From DVED01 sp963838375 (GTDB lineage Bacteria; Cyanobacteriota; Cyanobacteriia; Cyanobacteriales; Geitlerinemataceae), in the NCBI GenBank assembly GCA_963838375.1, contig CAWIQY010000003.1, positions 62,001 to 126,000 of the forward strand: DNA of 64,000 bases, given 5' to 3'. Shown here piece after piece: positions 44,380 through 54,573 of this stretch (positions are counted from its first letter, which is position 1; each line of letters starts with the position of its first letter). The position numbers were made by a program, and so were the translations under genes. The notes under the pieces are model-generated. The model saw only the letters and a program-made list of their open reading frames with translations, was not told the DNA's origin and searched no databases.

Positions 44380-45660
44380 ATGATTGACATCCTACTTTTG
44401 GGGGACTCTATTACCTTTGGGGTCGTCAACGGCGACGACGACGATCGCGAACAAACAGGGGGATACCGGACAATTTTGTTTGGCGAGTTATTCGCCCAGG
44501 GTTTTGCCAATCCCACAGACTTCGATTTTGTGGGCGAACTGACCGACGGTCCAGGGGAAATCGATCGCGATCATGCCGGATATCGAGGGGCAACGATCGC
44601 CAAAATCGACGATCGCGTGGAAGAGTTGCTGCTCGAGCTGCCGAAAGCACCGGATATCGTGTTGTTGATGGCTGGAACGAACGATGTTGCTAAGGGGATC
44701 GATCTTGATGAAGCACCGAAACGACTGGGAGAACTGATCGATCGTCTGCTGGAGGCTGAAGTCGATCGGGTGTTAATCGGTTCGATTCCCCCGCTTCCGG
44801 AACGAATCAGCGCTTCTTTGCGGTTCAATCAGGCGCTTCCAGGACTTGCCGAGGGTAAAGGCGATCGCGTTCAATTTGTTGATGTTTCCGGTTCCTTAAG
44901 AAATCGAGAGATTTCTTCGGATAACGTTCACCCCAACGCCCGAGGTTACAAAATTATCGGTCAAAATTGGGCAAAGGCGATCGTTCCTATTATTGGTCAG
45001 TTCAATACGGTTCCCACAGCGATCGAAACCGACGATCTTTTACTCGGCGATGCTCGAGATAATCGCTTGGCAGGTTTTGGCGGACAAGATACTTTAATTG
45101 GATTTTCAGGAAACGATAACCTCAATGGAAATACTGGAAACGATATTGTATTTGGCAATCAAGGGATAGATTTTTTAGAAGGAGGAAAAGGAGACGACAC
45201 CATATTGGGAGGCAGTGAAAATGATATTATTTCGGGCAATATTGGTCGCGATCTTCTTCGGGGTGACAATGGTGATGATATTTTATTCGGCAATACAGAA
45301 ACCGATCGACTAGAAGGAGGAGCGGGAAATGATCTTTTATTGGGGGGTCAGGCAGACGATACCCTTGATGGTGGAGCTGGGGACGATGTTCTCCGAGGCG
45401 ATCGCGGCAACGATGCATTAATCGGGGGTATTGGTCGGGATCGCTTTGATTTTCGCTCGATCGATGGCGCAAATATCGTCTTAGATTTTGAAGACGGGCA
45501 AGATGCGATCGGCTTGACAGATTTAAGCTTCGAGCAATTGACGATCTTTCCCGATCTCAACGATACACAAATTGTGTTTGGAAACTCGACCCTGATGTTA
45601 CAAGGTGTCGCTGCGAGCGAAATTGATGAATCCGATTTTGTTCGAGTTTTGCCCATCTAA
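44380..45660 (+). CDS. SGNH/GDSL hydrolase with RTX calcium-binding repeats
   Basis: 426 aa. The N-terminal SGNH hydrolase (about 1-210) has block I ILLLGDSITFG (nucleophile Ser), a GYRG block (AGYRGATIAKI), block III LMAGTNDVAKG and block V SSDNVHPNARGYKIIG (catalytic Asp/His). The RTX array (about 225-350) has repeats such as GGAGNDLLLGGQADDTLDG, then a tail FDFRSIDGANIVLDFEDG like that of the protein at 39368. It probably leaves the cell by a type I exporter and acts as an esterase or lipase outside. No T1SS genes are in the window. Confidence 0.88.
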   Translation: MIDILLLGDSITFGVVNGDDDDREQTGGYRTILFGELFAQGFANPTDFDFVGELTDGPGEIDRDHAGYRGATIAKIDDRVEELLLELPKAPDIVLLMAGTNDVAKGIDLDEAPKRLGELIDRLLEAEVDRVLIGSIPPLPERISASLRFNQALPGLAEGKGDRVQFVDVSGSLRNREISSDNVHPNARGYKIIGQNWAKAIVPIIGQFNTVPTAIETDDLLLGDARDNRLAGFGGQDTLIGFSGNDNLNGNTGNDIVFGNQGIDFLEGGKGDDTILGGSENDIISGNIGRDLLRGDNGDDILFGNTETDRLEGGAGNDLLLGGQADDTLDGGAGDDVLRGDRGNDALIGGIGRDRFDFRSIDGANIVLDFEDGQDAIGLTDLSFEQLTIFPDLNDTQIVFGNSTLMLQGVAASEIDESDFVRVLPI

Positions 45661-45723
45661 TTATAGTAAAATAGAGAGAATCATTTTGCCGATCGATTCG
45701 CTAAACTCGAACGAGTTTCTGAA

Positions 45724-46023
45724 ATGAAAATCAAATTTCGCCAGACGGGTGGTTTTGCTGGACTCACAAAGGCAATTGAAATTGATACCGCACAAATGCC
45801 ACCGAACGAAGCAGAGGTTCTGAAGTTGATGGTCGATCGCGCTGCCTTTTTTGAGGTATCTTCACCGAACTCGCGCGCCATGCCCGATCGAGAACAGTAT
45901 ACTATTTCCATTGAATCTGAAGAGCGATCTCGTCAGCTATATCTCGGAGCTTCCAATATTCCCGCCCAATTACAAGAATTGGTGAACTACTTAGCCAAAC
46001 AAGCTCAGTACGAGAAGCGTTAA
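45724..46023 (+). CDS. Emfourin-like metalloprotease inhibitor
   Basis: 99 aa. MKIKFRQTGGFAGLTKAIEI followed by a helix (MPPNEAEVLKLMVDRAAFF) and strand DREQYTISIESEE resembles emfourin, the small inhibitor of protealysin-like (M4) metalloproteases. It has no signal peptide, as in known intracellular emfourins. An M4 protease is not adjacent here, although a frameshifted zinc metalloprotease of another family lies at 50-53 kb. Family call is by pattern memory, so moderate. Confidence 0.65.
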   Translation: MKIKFRQTGGFAGLTKAIEIDTAQMPPNEAEVLKLMVDRAAFFEVSSPNSRAMPDREQYTISIESEERSRQLYLGASNIPAQLQELVNYLAKQAQYEKR

Positions 46024-46121
46024 CTTGTCAGTCTTCATGTTTTAAAGTCGGCATTTGAGATTGCCGCACTGCCTTCACCAAACTCCGATATTTAAAGTGA
46101 AAAAACAGAAAGTGGAAAGGG

Positions 46122-46586
46122 ATGGAAATGCAAAGACTTTACCAATTTCTCTTCGTTGTATTAATCATCGGTTTAGTCAGTGGATGCGGTCGATCGAGCG
46201 CCACCCCTTTCGCGAACTCAACCGATCGCCCATCCACAGAAATTGCTGCCAAACTCGATCGAGAATTTTCCATTAAATACGATAGAGTCGTCCGCATTCG
46301 CTCCGAAGATTTAGAACTTCAATTCACTGATGTTGTGAACGATTCTCGATGTCCCTCCGAGACACAATGCGTGTTTCAGGGACGAGTCGAAATTACGCTT
46401 CATATCGTCCGAGGCGATCGCGATTTAGGCAAAATCGAGTTAGTCCGTCAGGCAGGTTTGGAAAATGAGGCGATCGCGACAATTGACGGTTATTCCGTTC
46501 AACTACTCGATGTAAAACCCTATCCCAAAACCTCGCAACCCATTGAGTTATCCGATTACCGTGCGATCGTCGAAGTTTCTCGTTAA
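46122..46586 (+). CDS. Putative lipoprotein, function unknown
   Basis: 154 aa. A signal peptide with lipobox LVSGC (Cys at about residue 22) marks it as an envelope lipoprotein. The mature part is beta-rich: LELQFTDVVNDSRCPSETQC, with a CPxxxxC pair, then FQGRVEITLHI, and a C-terminal YSVQLLDVKPYPKTSQPIEL. This CP-ETQCV-like signature occurs in small conserved lipoproteins of unknown role. A second in-frame ATG at 46128 would shorten it by two residues. Confidence 0.7.
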   Translation: MEMQRLYQFLFVVLIIGLVSGCGRSSATPFANSTDRPSTEIAAKLDREFSIKYDRVVRIRSEDLELQFTDVVNDSRCPSETQCVFQGRVEITLHIVRGDRDLGKIELVRQAGLENEAIATIDGYSVQLLDVKPYPKTSQPIELSDYRAIVEVSR

Positions 46587-46627
46587 GCTAGTTAAGCTAA
46601 ATTTAAGCTAAATTGTCAGGAGAATTT

Positions 46628-46942
46628 ATGTTAGACTTCCTCAACCCCCTTCTCAAACGAAATCCAGAGCGGATTAAAGCTCGAGTCGAAATTTACACTT
46701 GGCAAACTTGTCCGTATTGCATTCGAGCTAAACTGTTGTTGTGGTGGAAAGGTGTAAAATATACCGAATACCAAATTGATGGGAACGAAACTGCCAGAAG
46801 CCAAATGGCAGCAAGAGCTAATGGCAAAAGAAGCGTTCCTCAAATTTTTATCAACGATCGTCATATTGGGGGATGCGATGATTTGTATGCCATCGATGGT
46901 CGCAAAGAACTCGATCCGTTGCTAGAACAAACAGCGACTTAG
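46628..46942 (+). CDS. grxC: Glutaredoxin (GrxC type)
   Basis: 104 aa. It is a small thiol-disulfide oxidoreductase reduced by glutathione. The dithiol active site CPYC is in YTWQTCPYCIRAKLLL. The glutathione-binding loop is RSVPQIFINDRHIGGCDDLYAID, with the cis-Pro and the GGCDD motif. The start is the ATG at 46628, which has AGGAG 5 bp upstream; an in-frame TTG at 46613 lacks one. A ~15-residue extension precedes the usual fold. Confidence 0.94.
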   Translation: MLDFLNPLLKRNPERIKARVEIYTWQTCPYCIRAKLLLWWKGVKYTEYQIDGNETARSQMAARANGKRSVPQIFINDRHIGGCDDLYAIDGRKELDPLLEQTAT

Positions 46943-46945
46943 ATC

Positions 46946-47851
46946 TCACGATCGTTTTACACCGGAAACAACATCCTTTCCATTTCCAGAAATCGGATTG
47001 TCATCGTTGTATCGTTCCTGGTTATAAAAATAAAGAGTACGAATGGGGTAAGGAATGCCAATCTCGGCACGATCGAAAGCTTTCTTAATCGCTATAATTG
47101 CTCGGGTTTGAACCCGTCGCACCTCTTTTTGTTGGGGTGCTGTCCAATACCGAACGATAAAGTCGATCGAGCTATCCCCAAAACTGACTAAATCGATTTC
47201 CGGTGCAGGTTCGGTGCGAACGCCCTCCACCTCGGCAATGGTTTGCTGTAGAACCTCCGAAGCTTTGGGAAGCGGCGTGTTGTAATCCACACCCACTGAT
47301 AAATCCGTGCGTCGCGTCTCGAATGCTGTCCTGACTTGTACCGCACTGGTAAAAACCTCCGAATTGGGTAGCAATACTCGCTCTCCGGTGTACGTCCGAA
47401 TTTTTGTAGTGCGAATGTCAATATGCTCTACTGTTCCCTCGTAGTTACCCACGACGATCTGATCGCCAATGCGAAACGGTTCTTGGATTAATAACAAAAT
47501 ACCCGCAAGAAAGTTTTTGAAAATATCTTGAAATGCAAAACCGATCGCCACCGAACTCAATCCTAAAGTTGCGATCACATCCCCCAGACGCAAACCTGGA
47601 AAAGCAACAATACTCGCTATCAAAATGCCGATCGCCCATGCAGCCACTTCGCTGGTTTTAGAGAGCAGTAATTGCAGAGATCGGCTGCGAATCGTTCGCT
47701 GACCCACTTGGATAGACAGTTTGCGAACCAAGCCAGCCGCATAGCGGGTTAGAAAGAGAATAACAATTGCAGATAATAAAGCCGGTAGCAATTTGATGCC
47801 ACTACTTAATAACTCTTGCATGCTATTTTCTATAGTTTTTAGAGTATCCAT
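46946..47851 (-). CDS. Small-conductance mechanosensitive channel, MscS family
   Basis: 301 aa with three membrane segments (LPALLSAIVILFLTRYAA, AAWAIGILIASIVAFPG, GLSSVAIGFAFQDIFKNFLAGILLLI). The last includes the pore-lining helix and is followed by the MscS beta domain (GDQIVVGNYEGTVEHIDIRTTKIRT, LPNSEVFTSAVQV). It opens under membrane tension in hypo-osmotic shock. Convergent with grxC, 3 bp apart. It is complete, unlike the frameshifted MscS at 33-34.4 kb. Confidence 0.93.
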   Translation of the reverse strand: MDTLKTIENSMQELLSSGIKLLPALLSAIVILFLTRYAAGLVRKLSIQVGQRTIRSRSLQLLLSKTSEVAAWAIGILIASIVAFPGLRLGDVIATLGLSSVAIGFAFQDIFKNFLAGILLLIQEPFRIGDQIVVGNYEGTVEHIDIRTTKIRTYTGERVLLPNSEVFTSAVQVRTAFETRRTDLSVGVDYNTPLPKASEVLQQTIAEVEGVRTEPAPEIDLVSFGDSSIDFIVRYWTAPQQKEVRRVQTRAIIAIKKAFDRAEIGIPYPIRTLYFYNQERYNDDNPISGNGKDVVSGVKRS

Positions 47852-48362
47852 CGTCTCGATTAAGTCAATAGTTTTGTTTGCTGGTCTATTAGGTTGACGT
47901 TTTCAAGAAAGCGACGCCGCCTCTACCATAGCAGAACTCAATAAAGCATCTATCTCTCTGAGGTAATATCTTGATTGCTTTTTAGAAGCGCTACGCGAGC
48001 GATTGCCAAAGATGCTAAAACTTAAAGAACTAAATTTAATGTTATTGAAGTTCTTTCTTCAAAATAGTCAAGAAAATGTGAGAATTTAGAGTAAATCTGC
48101 AAGGGACGCTTCAAATCGCTTACCGATCGTCAGCGAAAATTGCTGTATAAATATTTACAGATCCAAGCTGAGCTTTGAGAAAGGTTAATTCAAAGGTAAG
48201 CTGTTAGCCGTCAGCTAACAGCTTTGGAGTCTGGGTGAAAGCCAAAATTTCAGGAGTTTTAGCTTTTAAGAGGCGATCGAACGTCAGCTAGACCGGGGTT
48301 TTAAGCTGACGTTCGATCGGCCCAAGCGCTGAATGCTTACATTCTAAGATAGAGAGATTCGC
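47852..48362. other. Gene-free stretch with two strong inverted repeats
   Basis: 511 bp between MscS and the 3' end of the MBOAT gene. The first half shows nothing notable. At 48198-48224 there is AAGCTGTTAGC/GCTAACAGCTT with a 5-nt loop. At 48274-48319 there is a perfect 16-bp stem. No ORF is supportable. Confidence 0.6.
48274..48319. repeat. Perfect 16-bp inverted repeat, 14-nt loop
   Basis: CGATCGAACGTCAGCT and its exact reverse complement AGCTGACGTTCGATCG. It lies 44 bp beyond the stop of the minus-strand MBOAT gene, so it may terminate that transcript. No adjacent T-run is present on either strand. Confidence 0.75.
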
Positions 48363-49899
48363 CTAAAAATCAAAGTAAATGTAGGGCGAACTCGTCTGCG
48401 GTGCGAGTAACCAAACCAGGTAAAAACAAGTGGGAACCAGTAACAACTTAACGGGCCAATTGAGTTGTAATTTCAAACCTCGATCGAACAGATAAGCAAT
48501 CCCCATCGCTCCTGCCAATGCCCCTAAAAGCAGCATCAATTCCGATCGCCCTAACCCCAAACTTTCAACATACACTTTCTGGGCAAATTGGGCATCGGCA
48601 GGATAACCCCATAAATGTTGCATCACCCAACCCGACTCTTTGAGATCCGGCAGTCGGAAAAAGACCCAAGACAGAAACACCATCGCCTGTGTCATTCCCC
48701 AAGCCAACACCATACCCGGAACGCTTTGCCACCAAGCTTTCACCCAATCGGCACGATTTGCCGAAACATCCGCCAAACGGTGAACCACTAATGCCAAACC
48801 GTGCAGCGCTCCCCACACCAGATACCCTCGGGGATCGAGGCTGGTTCCGGCGCTGCCGTGCCAAATCCCGGCAATCAACATCACCACCATCAAGTTAATG
48901 CAAGTTCTGGGTAAACCGCGACGAGAACCACCAATAGGGAAATAGAGGTAGTTGCGCAGCCAATCACCCAGCGTGATGTGCCAGCGCCGCCAAAACTCGG
49001 CAATGCTGGTGGTGAGATAGGGAAAATCGAAATTGACAGGAAGCGTCCAACCCAGCAACATGGCACTGCCTCGGGCGATGTCTACGTAGCCGCTAAAGTC
49101 GAGATATAATTGGAAACCGTAAGCAACGATCGCCAAAGCCAAATCCACGCTTCCCGCCCGCTGGATATTATCGAAACACAGATCGACAAACAGTCCTAAA
49201 TTATCGGCAAGCAAGCCTTTTTTGATGGCGCCACTGGCAATCAGCCATAGCCCTTCCCCAACTCGATCGATCGCCGGAATTTCCTGCTTCTGGAACTGTT
49301 CGCTCCATTGATGGTAGCGAGTAATCGGACCGGAAATCAGTTTGGGGAAGAAAAATCGGTAGGCGCTAAATTGGAGAAAATCGCGGCTGACGGGCGCACC
49401 ACGATACACATCAATCAGGTAAGCCAGACATTCAAACGTAAAGAAACTAATACCCAAAGGCGCGATCGCATAAGGATCGAGCCAACCCCAATCTCTTCCC
49501 AATACCGAAGCCGCCGTATCCTCTGCACCCGCCGGTAACAACAGCGATCCGTATTTAAACCCCAGCAAGAGCACGACGTTGAAGAGGACACCGATAACTA
49601 ACAACGCTACGCGGCGATAATACGATCGTTGATTTGCCCTTTTCCAAGCTTGGTTCGACAAACGCCAGTCGCCTTTATGACGTTCCGGCGTCCTCTCATC
49701 TCCCATCGCCCGTCCCAACTGAAAATTGACGATCGCACTTAAGATCAATAACGGGACGGACTGAAGCTGTACAGAGCCGTAAAAGAGCAAACTGGCTATC
49801 AGTAAGAATCCAGAGTCGGATCGATCGATTCTGTACGCCCCAGTAAAGGACGATCAGGCTAATGAGAAACAGTCCGTAAAGGAGAGAAATGAAGGTCAT
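48363..49899 (-). pseudogene. MBOAT-family O-acyltransferase (AlgI-like), frameshifted near the N-terminus
   Basis: An integral membrane acyltransferase that would pass acyl groups (acetate in AlgI) to an extracytoplasmic polysaccharide. The start MTFISLLYGLFLISLIVLYW is in one frame up to RLWIL. The remainder (LLFYGSVQLQSVPLLILSAI to the stop at 48363) is in another, joined by one missing base near 49800-49812. The long part has IAPLGISFFTFECLAYLIDVYRG, FWRRWHITLGDWLRNYLY and the catalytic His in IAGIWHGSAG. Intact otherwise, about 510 aa. An AlgJ/AlgX-like partner is not present nearby. Confidence 0.83.
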
Positions 49900-50057
49900 G
49901 GGCGAAAGAGTGCAAGAGTTCAGACAGTCGCGAACAGTTACCCGTAAACAGTAATAATAGCTTCAAGATTACAAGCTATCGTCACTTTTTTCCAGATTCC
50001 GATTCTCCAAAAATCACCAATACCAATCACCAATCACCAATTACCAACTACCAGATT

Positions 50058-52830
50058 TCAATTTGTCTGAAACTCGGCATCTAAGGCTTTAATCAGTCGA
50101 TCGCGGGTTTCCTCCAAATGCGCTTTCGTATAAGTATCCATGTCGTCCCCGCGTCGGCGCAGTGCCACCCGAATGTCATCACCGAGTTGGTTGAGCTGAT
50201 ACCAAGCCAGAGTCCGGGCATCTTCGGGAACTGCCGCTTCGCCCAACACCATTTGAATCAGTAAGTTCAGGTGTTCGCGCTGTAACGATCGCCGGAAACT
50301 AGTAATAGGAGTGGCTTCGCGTTCTGCTTGCAACACTTCCATCCAAATACTGCGGTGCAAGGTTTCAAACAATTCCGGCACCGTCAGCGCTTCCCCTGGA
50401 GGAGTTTTCACTTCCAAATCCCGCAGGCGACCGAGGCGTTCGCCATCGAGTAGCGAGTTCAAGACCATCCCCTGCACTAACAGAACGATATCGTGAATGG
50501 GATAGTCGAGGCGCAGAACGGGGATCTCGCTGCCCCAGTGACTCCAACGGGATGGTGCCAGTTGGTTGAGTAATTGGGGCGAAAACTCGAAGGCATTGGG
50601 GGCAAATACGTACTGTTCCAACAGCGACAAACTCTCGCGCTGTTTTTCCACCGGAATCGGTTCAAAGGGCAAGCGTCCCCCCGGATCTCCCGCACGATCG
50701 CGATTGAAGGACTGACCGCCGATATAGCGGGTAATGGTCATGGCTTGATTGAAGTAATAGACCAACACCAAGTTAAACCGTTCTCGCTGTTCGCTATATT
50801 CCGCCCCCGAGTTCAAAACCCGATCGTTCAACTTAGTCCACATCTGGCGGGCATTTTCCATTTGCCCTTGAGAGTAGAGAAGGGGATCGCTGCTGAGATC
50901 GAACGCTGTGACTGCCGGATCGACCTGCGACCAAACATCTTCATCGGTTCCGTAGGCGAGTTCCCGTTTCGGTGCGCGTTGGGCGATGTTTTCCAGGAAT
51001 TGTCCTTCCCGGCGGGGATTGGGGGAAACTTTGTAGCCATATTCGATCGCCCAATTATCGTAAGGACCGACCAGCATCGGGAAAAAGTCCCCCTGAGTCT
51101 GTCCCGGCGGCGCTAAGTTGGCGGGCGTATAGTCCATTACCGAAGACACCATCCCCATTGTCCGGGTAATTTCTGGGTTGTTGAGTTCTTCTGGCGTCAA
51201 CAGCGTACTGCCGTGGAAGTTATGCCGCAAGCCCAATGTATGTCCCACCTCGTGGGATACCAAATAGCGCAAATACTGGTTGAGATACTCCTCAACGGTG
51301 GCATCTCCCGGTTGGGCATCTTGTAGCAAAGATAGTGCCATGACTCCCATCGCTGCCTGCTGGGTGCAAGACGGACAGCTACATCCCATGCGCTGGCGAT
51401 TGGCAAAGGGCAAACGATCGCTCAGTGCGGACGGATCGATAGGCGGATTGGAAGACAGGGATTGGCACAACTCATTCGAGACTTGGCAAAACTCCCCGGC
51501 TAACTCCGACTGGGCGGTTTCCGAACCCAAATAAGTCGTCCACTCCTTTTGGGCAAAGCGGACGACGTTGGCATCGATCAAAATATCGGCATCGAGGATT
51601 TGTCCGGTGAGGGGGTTAATGCGCGATCGAACCGATCCCCGCAAACATCGATTCAAAACTGGTAGACCAACGGATGGTATTGTAGCGGATGTCTTCGGGT
51701 CTCCAGTCGGCATCGTCGGGCATTTGGCGGACTTCGATCGCGTTGAGAAATCCGGCTTTTTCAAAAGCTGGGTTCCACATCAATATCCCTTCTCGAATGG
51801 CATCTCGGTATTCCGGCGGCACGGTATTTTCGATCCAAAAGACGATCGGTTCTTTGGGCGGTGACAGTTCGGCGGTGGGATCTTGTTTTTCCAAATGCCA
51901 GCGTTGAATGTAGCGCACGAACGGATCGCGACTGGTATCGTCGGCAAGGTTGCGGTAGGCAGTGATGAAGTAGCCGATCCGTTCGTCGGCAAGACGAGGT
52001 TTGTAGCCATCGTTGGGCAGTTCGGAAATACTGTAGTGAATGCCTAAGCTGAAGGCGCGATTGTCGGGAAGAGTATTGAGATAGGGACTGCCGCTGCCGG
52101 AAAATCCTTGTACTGATTCGATCTCGATGTTGCCCGGAAAAGCGTCTACGGTATTGATGTAGGACTGTTCGGAATTGACACCATAACCGCCACCGAGAAA
52201 ATAGGGGAGGATTTCCGATAAGCCGGAAATATCGCGCTGTAATAGGAGATTTCTCGCGTCGAGTAAGAGAGTATTGCGTTCGGGATGCAGGGCAACCACA
52301 GGCAGCGAGTAGAGAACGGACTCGCTAAACGATCGATCTCTGGCTCTGGAACTGGGATCGTCTGGGCGGTTGCGGAGGTAAAAATTGGGGATGACAAACT
52401 CAATATTTTCATTGCGGCGGCGAAATTGAAAGAGGACATCACCCAAAGGCAATCCGCTTAACAATCCCGCTTCTCCAATCCCTCGAGAAAGAGTCATCAC
52501 CAACAAAAAGTTTTCATTGAGTTGCTTGGGCGACAATTCGAGAAAGAGTTCACCCGTCTCGTCATTTTTGTAGAGGGTAAATAAGCCTTCGATTTTGCGA
52601 GTATTTTTAGTGGCGTCGTCGAAAGTGACGGTCGGAGTTTCTGATATTCCATCCACAGGCAATGTTCCGTCTGGCGCAGCTTCTGGCTGTTCTACCGCTC
52701 CAGTCTGAGCCTTGGGCGATGCTTCCAGTTTAGGCTTGTTTTTTGGAGACGCGGCTCCCGCAGGATCGATCGTCAGCATGGAAAATGTTAAGGAAAGTAG
52801 TGGAAAGATGCGGTATGCCAGGTGTTTCAT
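50058..52830 (-). pseudogene. Exported zinc-dependent metalloprotease (DUF5117/DUF4953 type), frameshifted
   Basis: A signal peptide (MKHLAYRIFPLLSLTFSMLT ... AGAA) starts at 52830. The first frame (404 aa) covers the DUF5118/5117-like regions (EGLFTLYKNDETGELFLELS, FWIENTVPPEYRDAIREGIL) and reads into SMFAGIGSIAH. The second frame continues SRINPLTGQILDADILI and holds the zinc site HEVGHTLGLRHNF (HExxHxxGxxH) and the C-terminal DUF4953 part. Dropping one C of the CCCC run at 51637-51640 fuses them to ~900 aa, the usual length. The homopolymer makes a sequencing error likely. A Pro/Lys-rich region follows the signal peptide. Confidence 0.85.
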
Positions 52831-52929
52831 GTGAGGTCGATCGTGCGGGACTTTGAGGTGGCGATTGTCTGTTTTTATATTAACTTGGGGAAACTGGGAA
52901 CGCTGCCTCTGGCGAAATTCTAAATTAGA

Positions 52930-53020
52930 TAGGACTTACGCAGAGCCGCCATATATGGTGCTTTGTAGGGGCAATCCCCCCGTGGTTGCCCCTGTGTCTG
53001 GAGTCGTTGCGTAAGTCCTA
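52930..53020. mobile_element. 91-bp MITE with 13-bp terminal inverted repeats
   Basis: TAGGACTTACGCA at 52930-52942 is mirrored by TGCGTAAGTCCTA at 53008-53020. Direct repeats TTAGA lie immediately outside (52925-52929 and 53021-53025), as expected of a 5-bp target duplication. An internal hairpin has GGGGCAA/TTGCCCC arms. It has no coding capacity and sits in the promoter region between the metalloprotease gene and trmFO. Confidence 0.85.
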
Positions 53021-53140
53021 TTAGATACAAACGGAAGCGCTTTTTTAGTCTCCTTCTTCAGTTGGCGAGAAATCGACGATCGACACTTCTCGAATGTGAC
53101 TACTATATAGATCGAAGCAGCATTCATCACCCACAAACCC

Positions 53141-54484
53141 ATGACGATCGATCTCCAACCTATTCAAGTCATTGGTGGCGGACTTGCCGGAACCGAAGCC
53201 GCATGGCAAATTGCCTGCGCTGGGGTTCCTGTAGTCTTGCACGAAATGCGTCCGCAGCATCTGTCTCCCGCGCACCACACCGCCGAACTCGCCGAACTGG
53301 TGTGCAGCAACTCTTTTGGCGCCGCCTCGAGCGATCGAGCAGCGGGGTTACTGCACCAGGAATTGCGGCAATTGGGATCGATCGTTATTGGCAAGGCAGA
53401 CGAACATAACGTTCCCGCTGGTGGGGCGTTAGCGGTCGATCGTGCCGTCTTCAGCCACGATCTCACCGAAACCCTCTCCCAACATCCCCTGATTACTTTA
53501 AGCCGCCAGGAAGTCAAGGAAATCCCCTCTGACGGCATTGTTGTCCTCACCACCGGACCGTTGACGAGTCACGACTTAGCCCAAGATTTGCTGCGGTTTA
53601 CGGGGATGGAATACCTCAGCTTTTTCGACGCAGCCAGTCCCATTGTCGTCGGAGAATCGATCGATATGGATGTCGCCTTCCGGGCATCTCGTTACGACAA
53701 AGGCGATGCAGACTACATCAACTGCCCGATGAATAAAGAGCAGTATCTCCAATTTTGGAACGCATTATGCAATGCAGAACAAGCCGAACTCAAAGATTTT
53801 GAACGAGAAACCGCGAAATTTTTTGAAGGCTGTTTGCCCATCGAAGAAATGGCAAAACGAGGGGAAGAGACCATGCGTTACGGTCCCCTGAAACCTGTAG
53901 GATTGACAGACGATCGGACCGGAGAACGTTTCTACGCCGTGGTTCAACTACGTCAAGAAGATAAAGCCGGACAGTTATGGAACATGGTTGGGTTTCAAAC
54001 CAATTTGCGCTGGGGGGAACAAAAACGGGTGTTTCGACTGATTCCCGGATTAGAAAATGCCGAGTTTGTCCGCATGGGAGTCATGCACCGCAACACCTTT
54101 ATCAACTCTCCCAAACTGCTGCAACCCACCCTACAATTTCAGCATCGTCCCACAGTTCTGGCAGCCGGACAACTGACGGGAACGGAAAGCTACACCGCCG
54201 CCACCGCTGGAGGTTGGCTGGCGGGAACCAATGCCGCGCGGTTGGCGTTGGGGTTGTCTCCCATCCAGTTACCCGTAACCACGATGTTGGGGGCGCTGAT
54301 CGACTTTATCACCTCGGCATCTGCCAAACATTTTCAACCCATGCCGCCGAATTTTGGCATCATTCCCCCATTTCCCGTCAAAATTCGCGATAAGCGAGAA
54401 CGGTATGGAGCATACCGCGATCGATCCTTAGCCGATTTAGCCACGTGGCGAACTCAGATTGACAACCAACCCAAAATCTCGTAG
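53141..54484 (+). CDS. trmFO: Methylenetetrahydrofolate-tRNA-(uracil-5-)-methyltransferase
   Basis: 447 aa, complete. TrmFO is the folate/FAD-dependent enzyme making 5-methyluridine at position 54 of the tRNA T-loop, using methylenetetrahydrofolate instead of SAM. The N-terminal FAD-binding VIGGGLAGTEAAWQIA is followed by ELVCSNSFGAASSDRAAGLL, with the conserved Cys. The C-terminal FAD/NADPH region is LTGTESYTAATAGGWLAGTN. Length and start are typical. Confidence 0.97.
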   Translation: MTIDLQPIQVIGGGLAGTEAAWQIACAGVPVVLHEMRPQHLSPAHHTAELAELVCSNSFGAASSDRAAGLLHQELRQLGSIVIGKADEHNVPAGGALAVDRAVFSHDLTETLSQHPLITLSRQEVKEIPSDGIVVLTTGPLTSHDLAQDLLRFTGMEYLSFFDAASPIVVGESIDMDVAFRASRYDKGDADYINCPMNKEQYLQFWNALCNAEQAELKDFERETAKFFEGCLPIEEMAKRGEETMRYGPLKPVGLTDDRTGERFYAVVQLRQEDKAGQLWNMVGFQTNLRWGEQKRVFRLIPGLENAEFVRMGVMHRNTFINSPKLLQPTLQFQHRPTVLAAGQLTGTESYTAATAGGWLAGTNAARLALGLSPIQLPVTTMLGALIDFITSASAKHFQPMPPNFGIIPPFPVKIRDKRERYGAYRDRSLADLATWRTQIDNQPKIS

Positions 54485-54556
54485 GTTGGGTTGAAGCATG
54501 AAACCCAACAACCACAACCGATTGCGTTGGGTTTCGATTCCACAGACCCAACCTAC
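54481..54556. repeat. Nested inverted repeat after trmFO
   Basis: Outer arms GTAGGTTGGGT/ACCCAACCTAC enclose inner arms GAAACCCAAC/GTTGGGTTTC. It starts at the trmFO stop codon. It is a common class of cyanobacterial dispersed repeat and a plausible terminator. Confidence 0.8.
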
Positions 54557-54573
54557 ATCTTCTGGCATTAGCG

